Assembly (NCBI RefSeq): GCF_014643915.1
Contig: NZ_BMKE01000015.1
Location: 29,184-93,183, forward strand
DNA length: 64,000 nucleotides
Origin: Oceanisphaera marina
Lineage (GTDB): Bacteria > Pseudomonadota > Gammaproteobacteria > Enterobacterales > Aeromonadaceae
Direction: 5' to 3'
Shown here: positions 17,101-26,156 of the stretch, one piece after another
Position numbering within the stretch: position 1 is the first letter of the stretch
How the letters are laid out: every line of letters begins with the position of its first letter
Notes under the pieces: generated by a model
Database searches by the model: none
Seen by the model: only the letters and a program-made list of their open reading frames with translations
What the model was told of the DNA's origin: nothing
Translations under genes and position numbers: made by a program

Positions 17101-17591
17101 GGGAGCAGTTGGCGCGCCTGGAGTTGCAACCGGGTAACTTGCTGAATAAAAAAACCTTCAAGTGGCACCGGCTGTTGCGCCCCTTTGTGGCCCAGGTGGT
17201 GGCCGCGGCATCGGGTATGTCACTCACGACCTGGCTGGTGGGCGAAGATGCCACCCTGGAGTTTGCTCCGCTCAAGCAAGAGCAAGCCGTCGAGATATTA
17301 CGCCCCTGGCTCAGCGCCTGGCGTGCTGGCCTGGAGTCCCCTTTGCCGGTGGCGCTGAATACCGCCATGGTATGGCTGGAAAAAGCCGATCAAGACAAGG
17401 CGCGCACCCAGTATGAAGGGGACGATTATTTTGGTGGCGGAGAATGCCGACAAAACCCTGCCCTGGCGCGTCAGTACCCCAGCTTTGCCAGCCTGACGGC
17501 CAGCGGTGAATTCGCCGATTGGTGCGAGCAACTCTATCGGCCGCTATTCAGCCATCAACCCACCGTTATTACCGCGGAGCACACAGCATGA
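14163..17591 (+). CDS. recC: Exodeoxyribonuclease V gamma subunit RecC
   Basis: A 1142-residue protein, close to E. coli RecC (1122). RecC forms the scaffold of RecBCD, splits the DNA strands and recognises Chi. The N-terminal inactive helicase-like domain starts with GLMVVHGNQLEELRELAVAWM and contains VQSNGIAQWLKLALA; the region TLMPMRAIPFRMVCLLGMNDGDYPR near residue 670-700 is a hallmark of the family. No active Walker A loop is seen, as expected. The stop TGA overlaps the recB start as ATGA (17588-17591), so translation of the two is probably coupled. Gene order is recC-recB-recD with no ptrA between recC and recB. Confidence 0.97.
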   Translation: MHNNNALAPGLMVVHGNQLEELRELAVAWMRRNPLRPLENEVILVQSNGIAQWLKLALAEQRSGGIAAAMQVDLPARFLWQTYRRVLGSDTIPAQSALDKAPLTWRLMRLLPELLADARFEPLSRFLQQDDDCRKRYQLAERLADLFDQYQVYRADWLAEWAAGRDRIISARRGPVDLGPTALWQPALWRALLDDVGHDQLAGSRAGVHPRFVAHLREAEQAPAGLPRRVIVFGISSLPAQTLEALAALARFSQVLLCVHNPCQHHWGDIVPDQDLLRHQYRRHARKSGQPQVLTDNDLHQHAHPLLAAWGKQGRDYINLLDSIDDPDHYRERFAAMGSRIDIFAEGATRHLLGQLQDDMLNLRPLTETREHWPALTEASASIRFHIAHSAQREVEILHDQLLAYFNTDPSLRPRDIIVMVPDVNVYAPHIEAVFGQYQREDDRYIPFTLADQGSRGTDPLLIALEQLLRLPDNRQTVSEILDLLEVPALRDRFGINEHDVPTLHRWIEGAGVRWGLDAQRRAALGLPADMEQNTWRFGLRRMLLGYAVGSGEACFGIEPYDEIGGLDAALIGPLVRLLDTLDHWHQQLSQLMLPAEWGQVLHQLLSDCFLASQERDQTLLAGLTEALEDWQQLCSGVELNEALPLNVVREAWLGALDQGRLSQRFMAGAVNFCTLMPMRAIPFRMVCLLGMNDGDYPRTVTALDFDLMAKDYRPGDRSRREDDRYLLLEALLSARERLYISWVGRSIRDNSERPPSVLVGQLRDHLAAGWQWHDDEQPLLAAITTEHPLQPFSRQYFSEQGPLFSYAREWAGLHRAVSTSEISALPPLLSDDSQVLERQLEQLQHFLRDPVGHFFTQRLKVYLGEDASPQLDEEPFSLDGLQVYQLKQQLLEQASASTDDMASVLARAATRQAGQGLLPLAGFGDAQQAKLLAPLPGQLQRYQLLRQQWPTPLNSPLPLHFVHQGIELQGWLGGLHQQGEQLARLELQPGNLLNKKTFKWHRLLRPFVAQVVAAASGMSLTTWLVGEDATLEFAPLKQEQAVEILRPWLSAWRAGLESPLPVALNTAMVWLEKADQDKARTQYEGDDYFGGGECRQNPALARQYPSFASLTASGEFADWCEQLYRPLFSHQPTVITAEHTA

Positions 17592-20500
17592 GCGCATTGA
17601 TTTCTCAGTCTTCGGCAGACACTCGGCCGCTGGCGCTGCGCTTTGTGCTGCGCGGCAGTCGCCTGATTGAAGCCAGTGCCGGTACCGGCAAAACCTTTAC
17701 CATTTCGGCACTGTACTTGCGGCTGGTGCTCGGCCATGGCGGCGATGCTGCCTTTAGTCGTGAACTGCTGCCACCGGAAATACTGGTAGTAACCTTTACC
17801 GATGCCGCCACCCGCGAGCTGCGCGAGCGCATTCGGGCGCGATTGGTGGAGGCGGCGCAGGCGTTTCGAGGAGACATTGAAGGCGATGACCTGCTCGAAC
17901 AGCTGAAAGCGGACTTTGCCCAGGAGCAGTGGCCGGCCTGTGCCCGTCGGCTCGATATTGCCGCCCAGTGGATGGATGAAGCCGCGGTGTCGACCATTCA
18001 TGGCTGGTGCCAGCGCATGCTGCGCGAGCATGCCTTTGATAGCGGCAGCCTGTTTACCCAAACCCTGCAGACGGATCACCACGAGCTTAAAGCACAGGTG
18101 GTGCGCGATTACTGGCGCCAACAATGCTATCCACTCACCGATCAGCCCCTGGCCTGGGTGATAGAGCACTGGAAAAACCCCGATGCCTTGCTGAACATCA
18201 TCCAGCCCTTGTTGCAGGAAAGCGGCGCCGTCAGCCAGCCGCTGGCCGAGCTGCTAACGGCAGAATTACAGCAACACGACGACACTCTGGCCGCGCTTAA
18301 GGCCCCCTGGGAGGGCTGGCTTGAGGAAATTTCAGCACTCTTGCACCCAGGAATTGCCAACAAGCAGGTACACGGAAAATGGTTGCAAGCCAAACGCACC
18401 GACGGCTGGCTGGCTGCGATCCGCGAGTGGCTTGACGGTGATGAGGTTGAGCTTGGGCTGAGTGAGGCGGCTCTGTATCGCCTTAGCGCCGAGGGGATCG
18501 CCGAAGCCTGGAAAACCGGCGAGCCACCGCAGCATCCGGCGTTTGATGCCATGTCCTCTTTACCTGCCGAGTTGGCGGCATTGGCGGCACCGCTCGAGTC
18601 GGCGCGCCGTCATGCGGCGGCCTGGGTCAGCCAGCGTTTCGATGAAGAAAAACGCCGCCGTGCCGAAATGGGCTTCGATGATATGCTGTCGCGCCTCGAT
18701 GACGCCCTGCAAGGGGAGAACGGCAGCCGCCTGGCCGAGGTGATCCGCCAGCAATTCCCGGTGGCCATGATTGATGAGTTTCAAGATACGGATCCGCTGC
18801 AGTACCGCATTTTTGACCGTATTTATCAGCTGGCCGATAACGCGCAAGACACGGGGCTGTTTTTAATCGGTGATCCCAAACAGGCCATTTATGCTTTCCG
18901 TGGCGCCGATATTCATACCTATTTGAGTGCACGGCAGGCGACCCGTGGCCGGCACAGTAGCCTGGACACCAACTTTCGCTCCGCCACCGCCATGGTGAAC
19001 GCCGTTAACCGGCTGTTTTCGCTGGCCGAACAGCGAGATACAGGGTCCGGTGCCTTTCTATTTCGCCAGGGCGAGGATAATCCGTTGCCCTTTCTGCCGG
19101 TGCAGGGCAAAGGGCGCAACGAGCAGTGGTGCGTGCACCGGGCAGATACAGACCGGCTCACGGCCGAGCCGGCCTTGACCTTTTGGCAGCTTACTCAGGA
19201 CGAGTCGGTCTCGGGCGCCGAATACCGTGCCCAGATGGCGGCCAGTGCCGCCAGCGAGATCACCGAGCTGTTGAACCTGGGCCAGCACAACCGCGCCGGT
19301 TTTGCCGGCGAAGCGTCCTTTACGGCGCTGCAACCCAGTGATATTGCGGTCTTGGTGCGCAACGTGACCGAGGCGCAAGCCATTCGCAGTGAATTGGCGG
19401 CACTCGGGGTGCGCAGTGTGTATTTATCCGATAAAGACTCCATCTTTAACAGCCAGGAGGCACTGGACTTGCTGCTGTGGTTGCGCGCCTGTGCCGAGCC
19501 GGAGCAAGACCGTTTACTGCGGGCGGCGCTGGCCAGTCGCACCCTGGACCTGACCCTGAATGAGTTGGAGCAGTTGAACCAGGATGAGCGCCGTTGGGAG
19601 CGCCACGTGATGCAATTTCGTGATTATCGCGCCCGCTGGCGTCGTCAGGGGGTGCTGCCCATGCTGCATCAATTACTGCACGACTTTAATTTGCCCGGCC
19701 GACTCATGCAGCGCAGCGATGGCGAGCGTGCGCTCACCAATATGCTGCATCTGGCCGAGCTGATGCAGCAGGCGGCCGCCAATCTGGATGGCGAACAGGC
19801 CCTGACCCGTCACCTGGCCGAGCGGGTACTGGGCACAGATGACAGTAATGAAGAGCAGGTATTGCGGCTGGAAAGCGACGCGGCCCTGGTGCGGGTGGTG
19901 ACCATTCACAAGTCCAAGGGCCTGGAATATCCGCTGGTGTTCCTGCCCTTTATTTGCTCGTTTCGGGCGCTGAACAAGCATGAGCCGGTAAGGGTACAGC
20001 AGGAGGAGCAACGCCGTTTGGTACTGTCTCCCAACGCCGAGCAGTTTGCCCAGGCCGAGCAGGAGCGGCTGGCCGAAGACACGCGGCTGCTGTATGTGGC
20101 CCTGACCCGGGCCCGTCATGCTTGCTGGCTGGGCATGGCCGATATCCGAAGTCGAGGCAAAGAGTCCATCTTGCATCAGTCGGCTATTGGCCAGTTATTG
20201 GGCGGCGGGGCGGCTTTGGCGAATAGCGCCTCGTTAAGCGATTGGCTCACTCCGCTGGCCGTCGCCGGTGAGATTGCCGTCAGGCCACTGCCCGAGCCCA
20301 CAGGCCGGATGTTGCAGCAGGATCTGACTCAGGCCGAGACCGAGCCCAGCTACCGCACCCCACAACGCCGCGCGGCCGAGCATTGGTGGATTGCCTCTTA
20401 CAGTGCCTTGCGTACCGGCGCCGTGAGCTTACTCACGTCCGAACAAGGTGAAAAAGTGCCTGAAGAACAACAGTTTGCACTGTCACGCTTTGAAGATACG

Positions 20501-21331
20501 GCCCCGGAAAATGCCGCGGCCGCCACCGTGGCCGATGATGAGCAAGAGTCGGTGTTGATGCCCGCGCTGGCCCAGCAGGACACGCCCAGCCTGCACGGCT
20601 TTCCGCGCGGGCCTGCCCCGGGCACCTTTTTGCACGGTCTGCTCGAGTTGGCGGCGAGCGACGGCTTTAATATGGCCGTGCCTGCCTTCAGCGAACAGCT
20701 GGCGCGCCGTTGTCAGTTACGTGGCTTAAGCGAGTGGATTGAGCCACTCACGCACTGGCTGGAGCAATTGCTGCAGACGCCGGTATTGGGCACCGATTCA
20801 GCACATGACACCGAGCGTCAGCCGGTGAGTCTGGCCGAGCTGGAAACCTATCAGCCAGAGCTGGAGTTCTGGTTTGAGGCCAGCAAGGTCGATGTGCGCC
20901 GCCTCGACCAGCTGGTGCGTGGCAGCGTCTTGCCAGAATATCCCAGAGCCGAGTTATTGCCCGACACCCTGAATGGCATGTTCAAAGGCTTTATCGACCT
21001 GGTGTTTGAGCATCAGGGCCGTTATTTTGTGGTGGATTACAAGTCTAACTGGCTGGGCGCCACCGACGCCGATTACACTCAGGACGCCATGAACCAGCAG
21101 ATGGCCAAACACAGATACGATCTGCAATATGTGCTGTATTTGCTGGCTTTGCATCGCCAGCTTAAGCTGCGCCTGCCTGATTATGACTATGACACCCACA
21201 TGGGCGGCGCAATCTATTGGTTTATTCGCCAGCCCCAGGCCGTGTATTACCACAAGCCCGCCAGGGCATTGATTGAGGCGTTGGATGCGCTCTTTAGTGG
21301 CGATCTTATCGAGGAGTCATCTCATGTTTGA
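17588..21331 (+). CDS. recB: Exodeoxyribonuclease V beta subunit RecB
   Basis: A 1247-residue protein (E. coli RecB 1180). It is the 3'-5' helicase and the nuclease of RecBCD. The Walker A loop is ASAGTGKTFT near residue 30; superfamily 1 motifs follow (MIDEFQDTDPLQYRIF near 400, IGDPKQAIYAFRGADI near 430, TIHKSKGLEYPLVFLP near 775, LLYVALTRARHACW near 840). The C-terminal nuclease domain shows GFIDLVFEHQGRYFVVDYKSNWLG, which holds the Asp and Lys catalytic residues. The ATG at 17588 overlaps the recC stop by four bases and is preferred over a start 69 bases upstream that lies inside recC. Confidence 0.97.
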   Translation: MSALISQSSADTRPLALRFVLRGSRLIEASAGTGKTFTISALYLRLVLGHGGDAAFSRELLPPEILVVTFTDAATRELRERIRARLVEAAQAFRGDIEGDDLLEQLKADFAQEQWPACARRLDIAAQWMDEAAVSTIHGWCQRMLREHAFDSGSLFTQTLQTDHHELKAQVVRDYWRQQCYPLTDQPLAWVIEHWKNPDALLNIIQPLLQESGAVSQPLAELLTAELQQHDDTLAALKAPWEGWLEEISALLHPGIANKQVHGKWLQAKRTDGWLAAIREWLDGDEVELGLSEAALYRLSAEGIAEAWKTGEPPQHPAFDAMSSLPAELAALAAPLESARRHAAAWVSQRFDEEKRRRAEMGFDDMLSRLDDALQGENGSRLAEVIRQQFPVAMIDEFQDTDPLQYRIFDRIYQLADNAQDTGLFLIGDPKQAIYAFRGADIHTYLSARQATRGRHSSLDTNFRSATAMVNAVNRLFSLAEQRDTGSGAFLFRQGEDNPLPFLPVQGKGRNEQWCVHRADTDRLTAEPALTFWQLTQDESVSGAEYRAQMAASAASEITELLNLGQHNRAGFAGEASFTALQPSDIAVLVRNVTEAQAIRSELAALGVRSVYLSDKDSIFNSQEALDLLLWLRACAEPEQDRLLRAALASRTLDLTLNELEQLNQDERRWERHVMQFRDYRARWRRQGVLPMLHQLLHDFNLPGRLMQRSDGERALTNMLHLAELMQQAAANLDGEQALTRHLAERVLGTDDSNEEQVLRLESDAALVRVVTIHKSKGLEYPLVFLPFICSFRALNKHEPVRVQQEEQRRLVLSPNAEQFAQAEQERLAEDTRLLYVALTRARHACWLGMADIRSRGKESILHQSAIGQLLGGGAALANSASLSDWLTPLAVAGEIAVRPLPEPTGRMLQQDLTQAETEPSYRTPQRRAAEHWWIASYSALRTGAVSLLTSEQGEKVPEEQQFALSRFEDTAPENAAAATVADDEQESVLMPALAQQDTPSLHGFPRGPAPGTFLHGLLELAASDGFNMAVPAFSEQLARRCQLRGLSEWIEPLTHWLEQLLQTPVLGTDSAHDTERQPVSLAELETYQPELEFWFEASKVDVRRLDQLVRGSVLPEYPRAELLPDTLNGMFKGFIDLVFEHQGRYFVVDYKSNWLGATDADYTQDAMNQQMAKHRYDLQYVLYLLALHRQLKLRLPDYDYDTHMGGAIYWFIRQPQAVYYHKPARALIEALDALFSGDLIEESSHV

Positions 21332-23384
21332 TCCTGAATCCGTTGCAGAACATTCCGTGACTAAACACGCCACGGCCGACCATGCCCTGCAGTCTCACCG
21401 CCAGATGTTCGGCCTGCTCGACAGCTGGGTAGAAAAAGGCTGGCTGCGCGCCCTCGACGGCGCTTTGGCGCGCTTTTTTGCCGAGCTGGATCCCCAGGCC
21501 GAGCCGCTGTTGCTGCTGGCCTCGGCGCTGGCCAGCCACCAGCTGGGGCAAGGCCATGTCTGTCTGGATCTGGTCGCGACTTTAGCCAATCCCGACTTTG
21601 CCTTGTCGATGCCGCCAGAAGGCGATGAAGCGGGGCTCACGCTGCTGCCGTCCCAGTTACTGGCTGGGGTGGCGCTGACAGATTGGCATCAGCAGTTGCA
21701 AGCCAGCCCCCTGGTGGCCGAGGCGTCAGGGAATGAAGCCAGGCCCCTGGTGCTGCATGAGCAGCGGCTGTATTTGCGCCGTTACTGGCGTTACGAGCAA
21801 TCGGTGGCGCAGGCGCTCCGTCATCGCCTGGCGCTGGCCTCCGATCTGCCTGAGCAACTCGGCGAGCGGCTGGCGCAGTTGTTTCCCGAGCCGCTGGTGG
21901 TGGATGGCCAACGCCAGACCGATTGGCAAAAGCTGGCCTGTGCGCTGGCGGTGCGCGGCAATTTCAGCTTGATCACCGGCGGGCCCGGTACCGGTAAAAC
22001 CACCACAGTGGTGCGCTTGCTGGCGCTGTTGCAGCAATCTGCCGGTGCCCACTCGCTGCGTATTCGACTGGCGGCGCCCACCGGCAAGGCGGCGGCACGG
22101 CTCACCGAGTCCATTGGCGATCAGGTGGCTTCGCTGCCGGTGACGGAGGCAGTGCGCGCCACCATTCCCAGCGAGGTGACCACCCTGCATCGGCTGCTAG
22201 GCAGCCTGCCCAACAGTCGTCACTTTCGCCATCACCCCGGCAACCTGCTGCCACTGGATGTGCTGGTGGTGGATGAGGCCTCCATGATCGATCTCGAGAT
22301 GATGGCCACGCTGCTGGCGGCCTTGCCCCTGCATGCGCGGCTGATCTTGCTGGGTGATAAAGACCAGTTGGCTTCGGTGGAAGCAGGCGCCTTGTTGGGG
22401 GATTTGTGTCGTGATGCACAAGTGGGACGTTATGATCCCGAGCTTGGTCACTGGCTTGAACAGGTGAGTGGCGAGGCGCTTGTGCACCCGCTGTTACAGC
22501 CAGGCACCCGAGAAGAGCACCCCCTGGCGCAGCGCACCCTGATGCTGCGTTACTCTCGCCGTTTTGGCAGCGAGTCCGGCATAGGCCAGCTGGCGTCGGC
22601 GGTCAACGAACAAGATGCGCCCCAGGCTCGGCGTATTCTTACCGAGGGCAGGGCCGACGTGTATCGGCTCAAATTGCGCGATGAGCAAGACAAGGCGCTG
22701 GATAAGTTGTTGCTTAACGGGTGGGGCCAGGCGCTGGGCTACGGGCATTATCTTGAGCTGCTGCAACACACCCGACCCGGCGCCAACACTGAGGTGGATG
22801 ATCCAGCCTGGCATGACTGGGCGGGACAGGTGCTGGCCGCCTTCGATGCGTTTCGGTTGCTGAGTGCGGTGCGCAAGGGGCCCTGGGGCGTCGAGGGCTT
22901 GAATGAGCGCATCGCCAGCCTGTTGCACCAGCGTGGCCTGCTCAGTGCCGATCAAGGCTGGTATGAGGGGCGCCCGGTGCTGGTGACCCGCAACGATTAC
23001 AGTTTAGGCCTCATGAATGGCGACATCGGTATTGCGCTGCGCTTGCCGGATACGCCGGGGCGCACCGTGCTGCGGGTCGCTTTTGCCCGCAACGACGGCT
23101 CGGGAGAGCTTAAATTTGTGCTGCCCAGTCGCCTGAGCGCCATCGAAACCGTGTTCGCGATGACGGTACACAAATCTCAGGGGTCTGAATTTGCCCACAC
23201 CGCGCTGATTTTGCCCGAAAGTCTGAACCCGGTGCTCACCAAAGAGCTGCTCTATACCGGCATTACCCGGGCTCGGCATTACTTTAGCTTGATTGAAAGC
23301 CGAGCTTCGGTGTTCGAGCAGACTATACAAAAACGGGTAGAGCGGCGTAGCGGCCTGTTGGCCGGCTTGCAGGGCAATGACTAA
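21324..23384 (+). CDS. recD: Exodeoxyribonuclease V alpha subunit RecD
   Basis: A 686-residue protein, somewhat longer than E. coli RecD (608). It is the fast 5'-3' helicase of RecBCD. The Walker A loop is GGPGTGKTTTVVRLL near residue 220; DEASMIDLEMM and LILLGDKDQLASVEAGALLGDLC mark motifs II and III; the C-terminal AMTVHKSQGSEFAHTALILP and YTGITRARHYFSLI are motifs V and VI. The N-terminal 150 residues, which contact RecC, account for much of the length difference. The ATG at 21324 follows GAGGAG and overlaps the end of recB by eight bases. The gene converges on the GGDEF-EAL gene 52 bases away without an obvious terminator. Confidence 0.96.
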   Translation: MFDPESVAEHSVTKHATADHALQSHRQMFGLLDSWVEKGWLRALDGALARFFAELDPQAEPLLLLASALASHQLGQGHVCLDLVATLANPDFALSMPPEGDEAGLTLLPSQLLAGVALTDWHQQLQASPLVAEASGNEARPLVLHEQRLYLRRYWRYEQSVAQALRHRLALASDLPEQLGERLAQLFPEPLVVDGQRQTDWQKLACALAVRGNFSLITGGPGTGKTTTVVRLLALLQQSAGAHSLRIRLAAPTGKAAARLTESIGDQVASLPVTEAVRATIPSEVTTLHRLLGSLPNSRHFRHHPGNLLPLDVLVVDEASMIDLEMMATLLAALPLHARLILLGDKDQLASVEAGALLGDLCRDAQVGRYDPELGHWLEQVSGEALVHPLLQPGTREEHPLAQRTLMLRYSRRFGSESGIGQLASAVNEQDAPQARRILTEGRADVYRLKLRDEQDKALDKLLLNGWGQALGYGHYLELLQHTRPGANTEVDDPAWHDWAGQVLAAFDAFRLLSAVRKGPWGVEGLNERIASLLHQRGLLSADQGWYEGRPVLVTRNDYSLGLMNGDIGIALRLPDTPGRTVLRVAFARNDGSGELKFVLPSRLSAIETVFAMTVHKSQGSEFAHTALILPESLNPVLTKELLYTGITRARHYFSLIESRASVFEQTIQKRVERRSGLLAGLQGND

Positions 23385-23436
23385 CCATTCTGAAATAACC
23401 GGAACCGCCTATGCGCGCGGGTCTGGCGGACCTCTG

Positions 23437-25962
23437 CTATTTACGCCTGTTGTTCATGAAATATCGGGAGGCAATGTCTTCTGCAGGCAGGGGACGACCG
23501 GTGAAATAGCCCTGGATGACGTTAACCTGGTATTTGCCCAGCGCGTCCAGCTGCGCCTGGGTTTCCACGCCTTCGGCGACCACGGTCAGCTTCAAACCTT
23601 GTGCCATGCCGGTAATGGCGGCCAGAATGGCTTCGCTGCCCGCACTTTCACCCAGTTGCTGAATAAAAGACCGATCAATTTTCAGTGTGGTAATCGGCAG
23701 CTGGTGCAAGTAGCTTAAAGAAGAATAACCGGTACCAAAATCATCCATGGCAATTCGACAACCCAGCTCGCGCAGTTCTTGTAACACTCGAATGGCTTGT
23801 TGCTGTTTGTCGAGCAGCATGCTTTCGGTGAGTTCAAAATTAAGCAGGCCTGCTGGCAGTTGAAACTCTTCATACAGGGTACGAATCTGCATAATCAAGT
23901 CGTGTTGCCAAAACTGTTGTGCCGACAAATTTACCGCCACCGGTACCGGCTGCAAGCCGTTATCAAGCCAGCTTCTGAGTTGTGCCGCTGCCAGTCTCAT
24001 CAGCCGTTGACTCAATGGCAGTATCAGGCCAGAGCGCTCGGCCAGCGGTATAAAATCTCCCGGTGACACCTGGCCATATTCCGGATGAACCCAGCGAGCA
24101 AGGGCTTCCATGCTGACCAGTGCTCCAGAATTACGCTCCACCAAAGGTTGATAATGTAAACTCAAGCCTTCACCGCTATCTATGGTATTGCGCAGCGCCG
24201 TTTCCATCGCCAGCGAACGGTGTTCACGCACGTCCAGCTGTGTGCTGTAAAGCCGGTAGGTGTTACGCCCCTCCTGCTTGGCTCGGTACATGGCGGCGTC
24301 TGCATGTTGTAATAGCTGTTCGGGCTCGGTGCCATCATCCGGATACAGGCTGATCCCTATGCTGCAGCCAATACGAAACGTCTGATTCTTTAGTTGAAAA
24401 GGCTCACCAATGGCATCAATCAGCCGGCGGGCGATTCGGGTAACTTCATCGGGGTCGGCTAAATCCGGCAATAGCGCAATAAATTCGTCGCCGCCCAGGC
24501 GAGCCAGGGTGTCGTCTTCGCGCAGCCGCGCCGCCATGCGTCGCGACACATCAAGCAGCAACTCGTCGCCGGCGGCATGGCCCAGGCTGTCGTTCACTTG
24601 CTTGAAATGATCCAGATCGATAAACAATACCGCCAGCCGTTGCTTGTGGCGATGAGCATGACGCATGGCCTGTTCCAGCCGGTCTTCAAGCAGCCGACGA
24701 TTAGGTAGTTGAGTCAGCGCATCGTAATAGGCCAGTTTGCGGATCTGATCTTCGTTCTCTCGAATATGGGTAATGTCGGTAAACAGGGCGGCAAAATGGT
24801 TGATATTGCCTTCTTCATCACGGATCGTGGTAATGGTTAGCAGTTCAAGATACAGCTGGCCGCTTTTACGTCGGTTCCAGATTTCTCCCCGCCAGTAGCC
24901 TTTTTGCTGCAGGGTTTTCCACATATCCTGATAAAAGGCCGCGTCATGGCGTCCGGAAGACAGTATGGCCGGTGTCTTGCCCAGGACTTCTTCGGCACTA
25001 AAGCCCGTGGTGTGGGAAAACGCCGGATTCACAAACTCGATACGGCTTTTGGCATTCGTGATGATTACCCCTTCCAGGGAGGCCTCAATGACTCGCTCGG
25101 CCAGCTGTAAATTCAGCCGGGAGCTCTGCATCGCCTGATCGCGCTGGGCAATGGCCTGGTGTAGTTCCAACCGATGATTCTGCTCGGCACCCTCGAGAAT
25201 ATTACGAAATCCCAGCAAACCCACTATGTGCTGATTTTCGTCATCTCTCACTGCAAGATGGCGTAGCTGATGATCAATCAGCATGTCTCTGGCGCGTAGC
25301 AAAGAATCCTGGGGAGTTATGGTCAACAGCGGACGACTGGCCAGTTTGCCCAGGGGAGTGTTTCCGGGATGGCGGGCCACAAAACGCACCATATCCCGTT
25401 CGGTAATAATACCTAATTCGTCGTTACCACAGCTGACTACAGCCGCATCTTGCTGTTGTTTCAGCATAAAGGCTGCAGCCTGGCTCAGGCTCAAGGTGCC
25501 GGGCAACAACAGGGGGTCTGTGCCCATCACCTCATTGACGGTGCGTAAGCTCAGATACAGCTCCAGACCTTGTTTTATGGTGAGATCGGTTTGCGACACT
25601 ATACCTTGTGGCCGGCCCTGGTCATCAACCACCAAAAAATGGCGGCGTTTTTCTCGGGAAAAGCGCAGTGCTACCTCCGAAAGCGGAGTGGCAAGGTGCA
25701 CACTGCTGACCGGACTGCTCATCACCTGAGCAATGGGTATTTTCAGGGAGTCGGGGTTATTGAAGTCAACCCGCAAGCTGTCGTGTTCGGTCCAGATGCC
25801 TGCCACCTTTCCTTTTTGCATTATCAGCATGGAGCTGCATTGGCGTGTGGCCATGCGCTGGGCGGCTTCATGCAGGGGAGTGTCCGGGCTGCAGGTAAGC
25901 AGGCCACTGTGCATCAAACGCTCGACGGGCAGGTCGGCGGCAGTAGGGTCTAGGTGTATCAC
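23437..25962 (-). CDS. Four-CBS, PAS, GGDEF and EAL cyclic-di-GMP protein
   Basis: An 841-residue cytoplasmic protein with no membrane helix. Two CBS pairs fill residues about 10-130 and 140-255, a PAS domain spans about 285-400 (GVIITNAKSRIEFVNPAFSHTTGF), GGDEF about 410-570 and EAL about 585-830. The synthase site is intact (GGDEF 490-494) and is preceded by an allosteric I-site RxxD (REDD, 481-484). The hydrolase signature EAL is at 619-621, with DDFGTGYSSLSYL and the ELTES segment also conserved. Both activities are thus possible. CBS pairs commonly bind AMP, ATP or other adenosyl ligands, so the protein may tie cyclic-di-GMP turnover to energy state; this is inference. The start is a GTG at 25962 with only a weak ribosome site. 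Confidence 0.95.
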   Translation of the reverse strand: MIHLDPTAADLPVERLMHSGLLTCSPDTPLHEAAQRMATRQCSSMLIMQKGKVAGIWTEHDSLRVDFNNPDSLKIPIAQVMSSPVSSVHLATPLSEVALRFSREKRRHFLVVDDQGRPQGIVSQTDLTIKQGLELYLSLRTVNEVMGTDPLLLPGTLSLSQAAAFMLKQQQDAAVVSCGNDELGIITERDMVRFVARHPGNTPLGKLASRPLLTITPQDSLLRARDMLIDHQLRHLAVRDDENQHIVGLLGFRNILEGAEQNHRLELHQAIAQRDQAMQSSRLNLQLAERVIEASLEGVIITNAKSRIEFVNPAFSHTTGFSAEEVLGKTPAILSSGRHDAAFYQDMWKTLQQKGYWRGEIWNRRKSGQLYLELLTITTIRDEEGNINHFAALFTDITHIRENEDQIRKLAYYDALTQLPNRRLLEDRLEQAMRHAHRHKQRLAVLFIDLDHFKQVNDSLGHAAGDELLLDVSRRMAARLREDDTLARLGGDEFIALLPDLADPDEVTRIARRLIDAIGEPFQLKNQTFRIGCSIGISLYPDDGTEPEQLLQHADAAMYRAKQEGRNTYRLYSTQLDVREHRSLAMETALRNTIDSGEGLSLHYQPLVERNSGALVSMEALARWVHPEYGQVSPGDFIPLAERSGLILPLSQRLMRLAAAQLRSWLDNGLQPVPVAVNLSAQQFWQHDLIMQIRTLYEEFQLPAGLLNFELTESMLLDKQQQAIRVLQELRELGCRIAMDDFGTGYSSLSYLHQLPITTLKIDRSFIQQLGESAGSEAILAAITGMAQGLKLTVVAEGVETQAQLDALGKYQVNVIQGYFTGRPLPAEDIASRYFMNNRRK

Positions 25963-26104
25963 GGTCGCTCAAATGAAACTGATTTACCAGCAACATTAGC
26001 ATATCTCGCGACTTGAGCCGATATTAACATCACAAAAAAGAAGGGTTTAATGGAAAGAGTGACCTTGAGGCTAACAGGCACCACTGACGGCTGTTTATTT
26101 GTAT

Positions 26105-26153
26105 GAATATCCTGCGGATAGCAAGAGCGGCCTGGTTATCCGCAGGCATATTC
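26105..26153 (-). terminator. Hairpin directly after asnB
   Basis: Arms at 26105-26120 and 26137-26153 pair over 16 bases with one bulged base and a 16-base loop, starting four bases after the asnB stop. No long U run follows on the minus strand, so it may act as a weak terminator or as a 3' stabiliser. Confidence 0.6.
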
Positions 26154-26156
26154 GGA

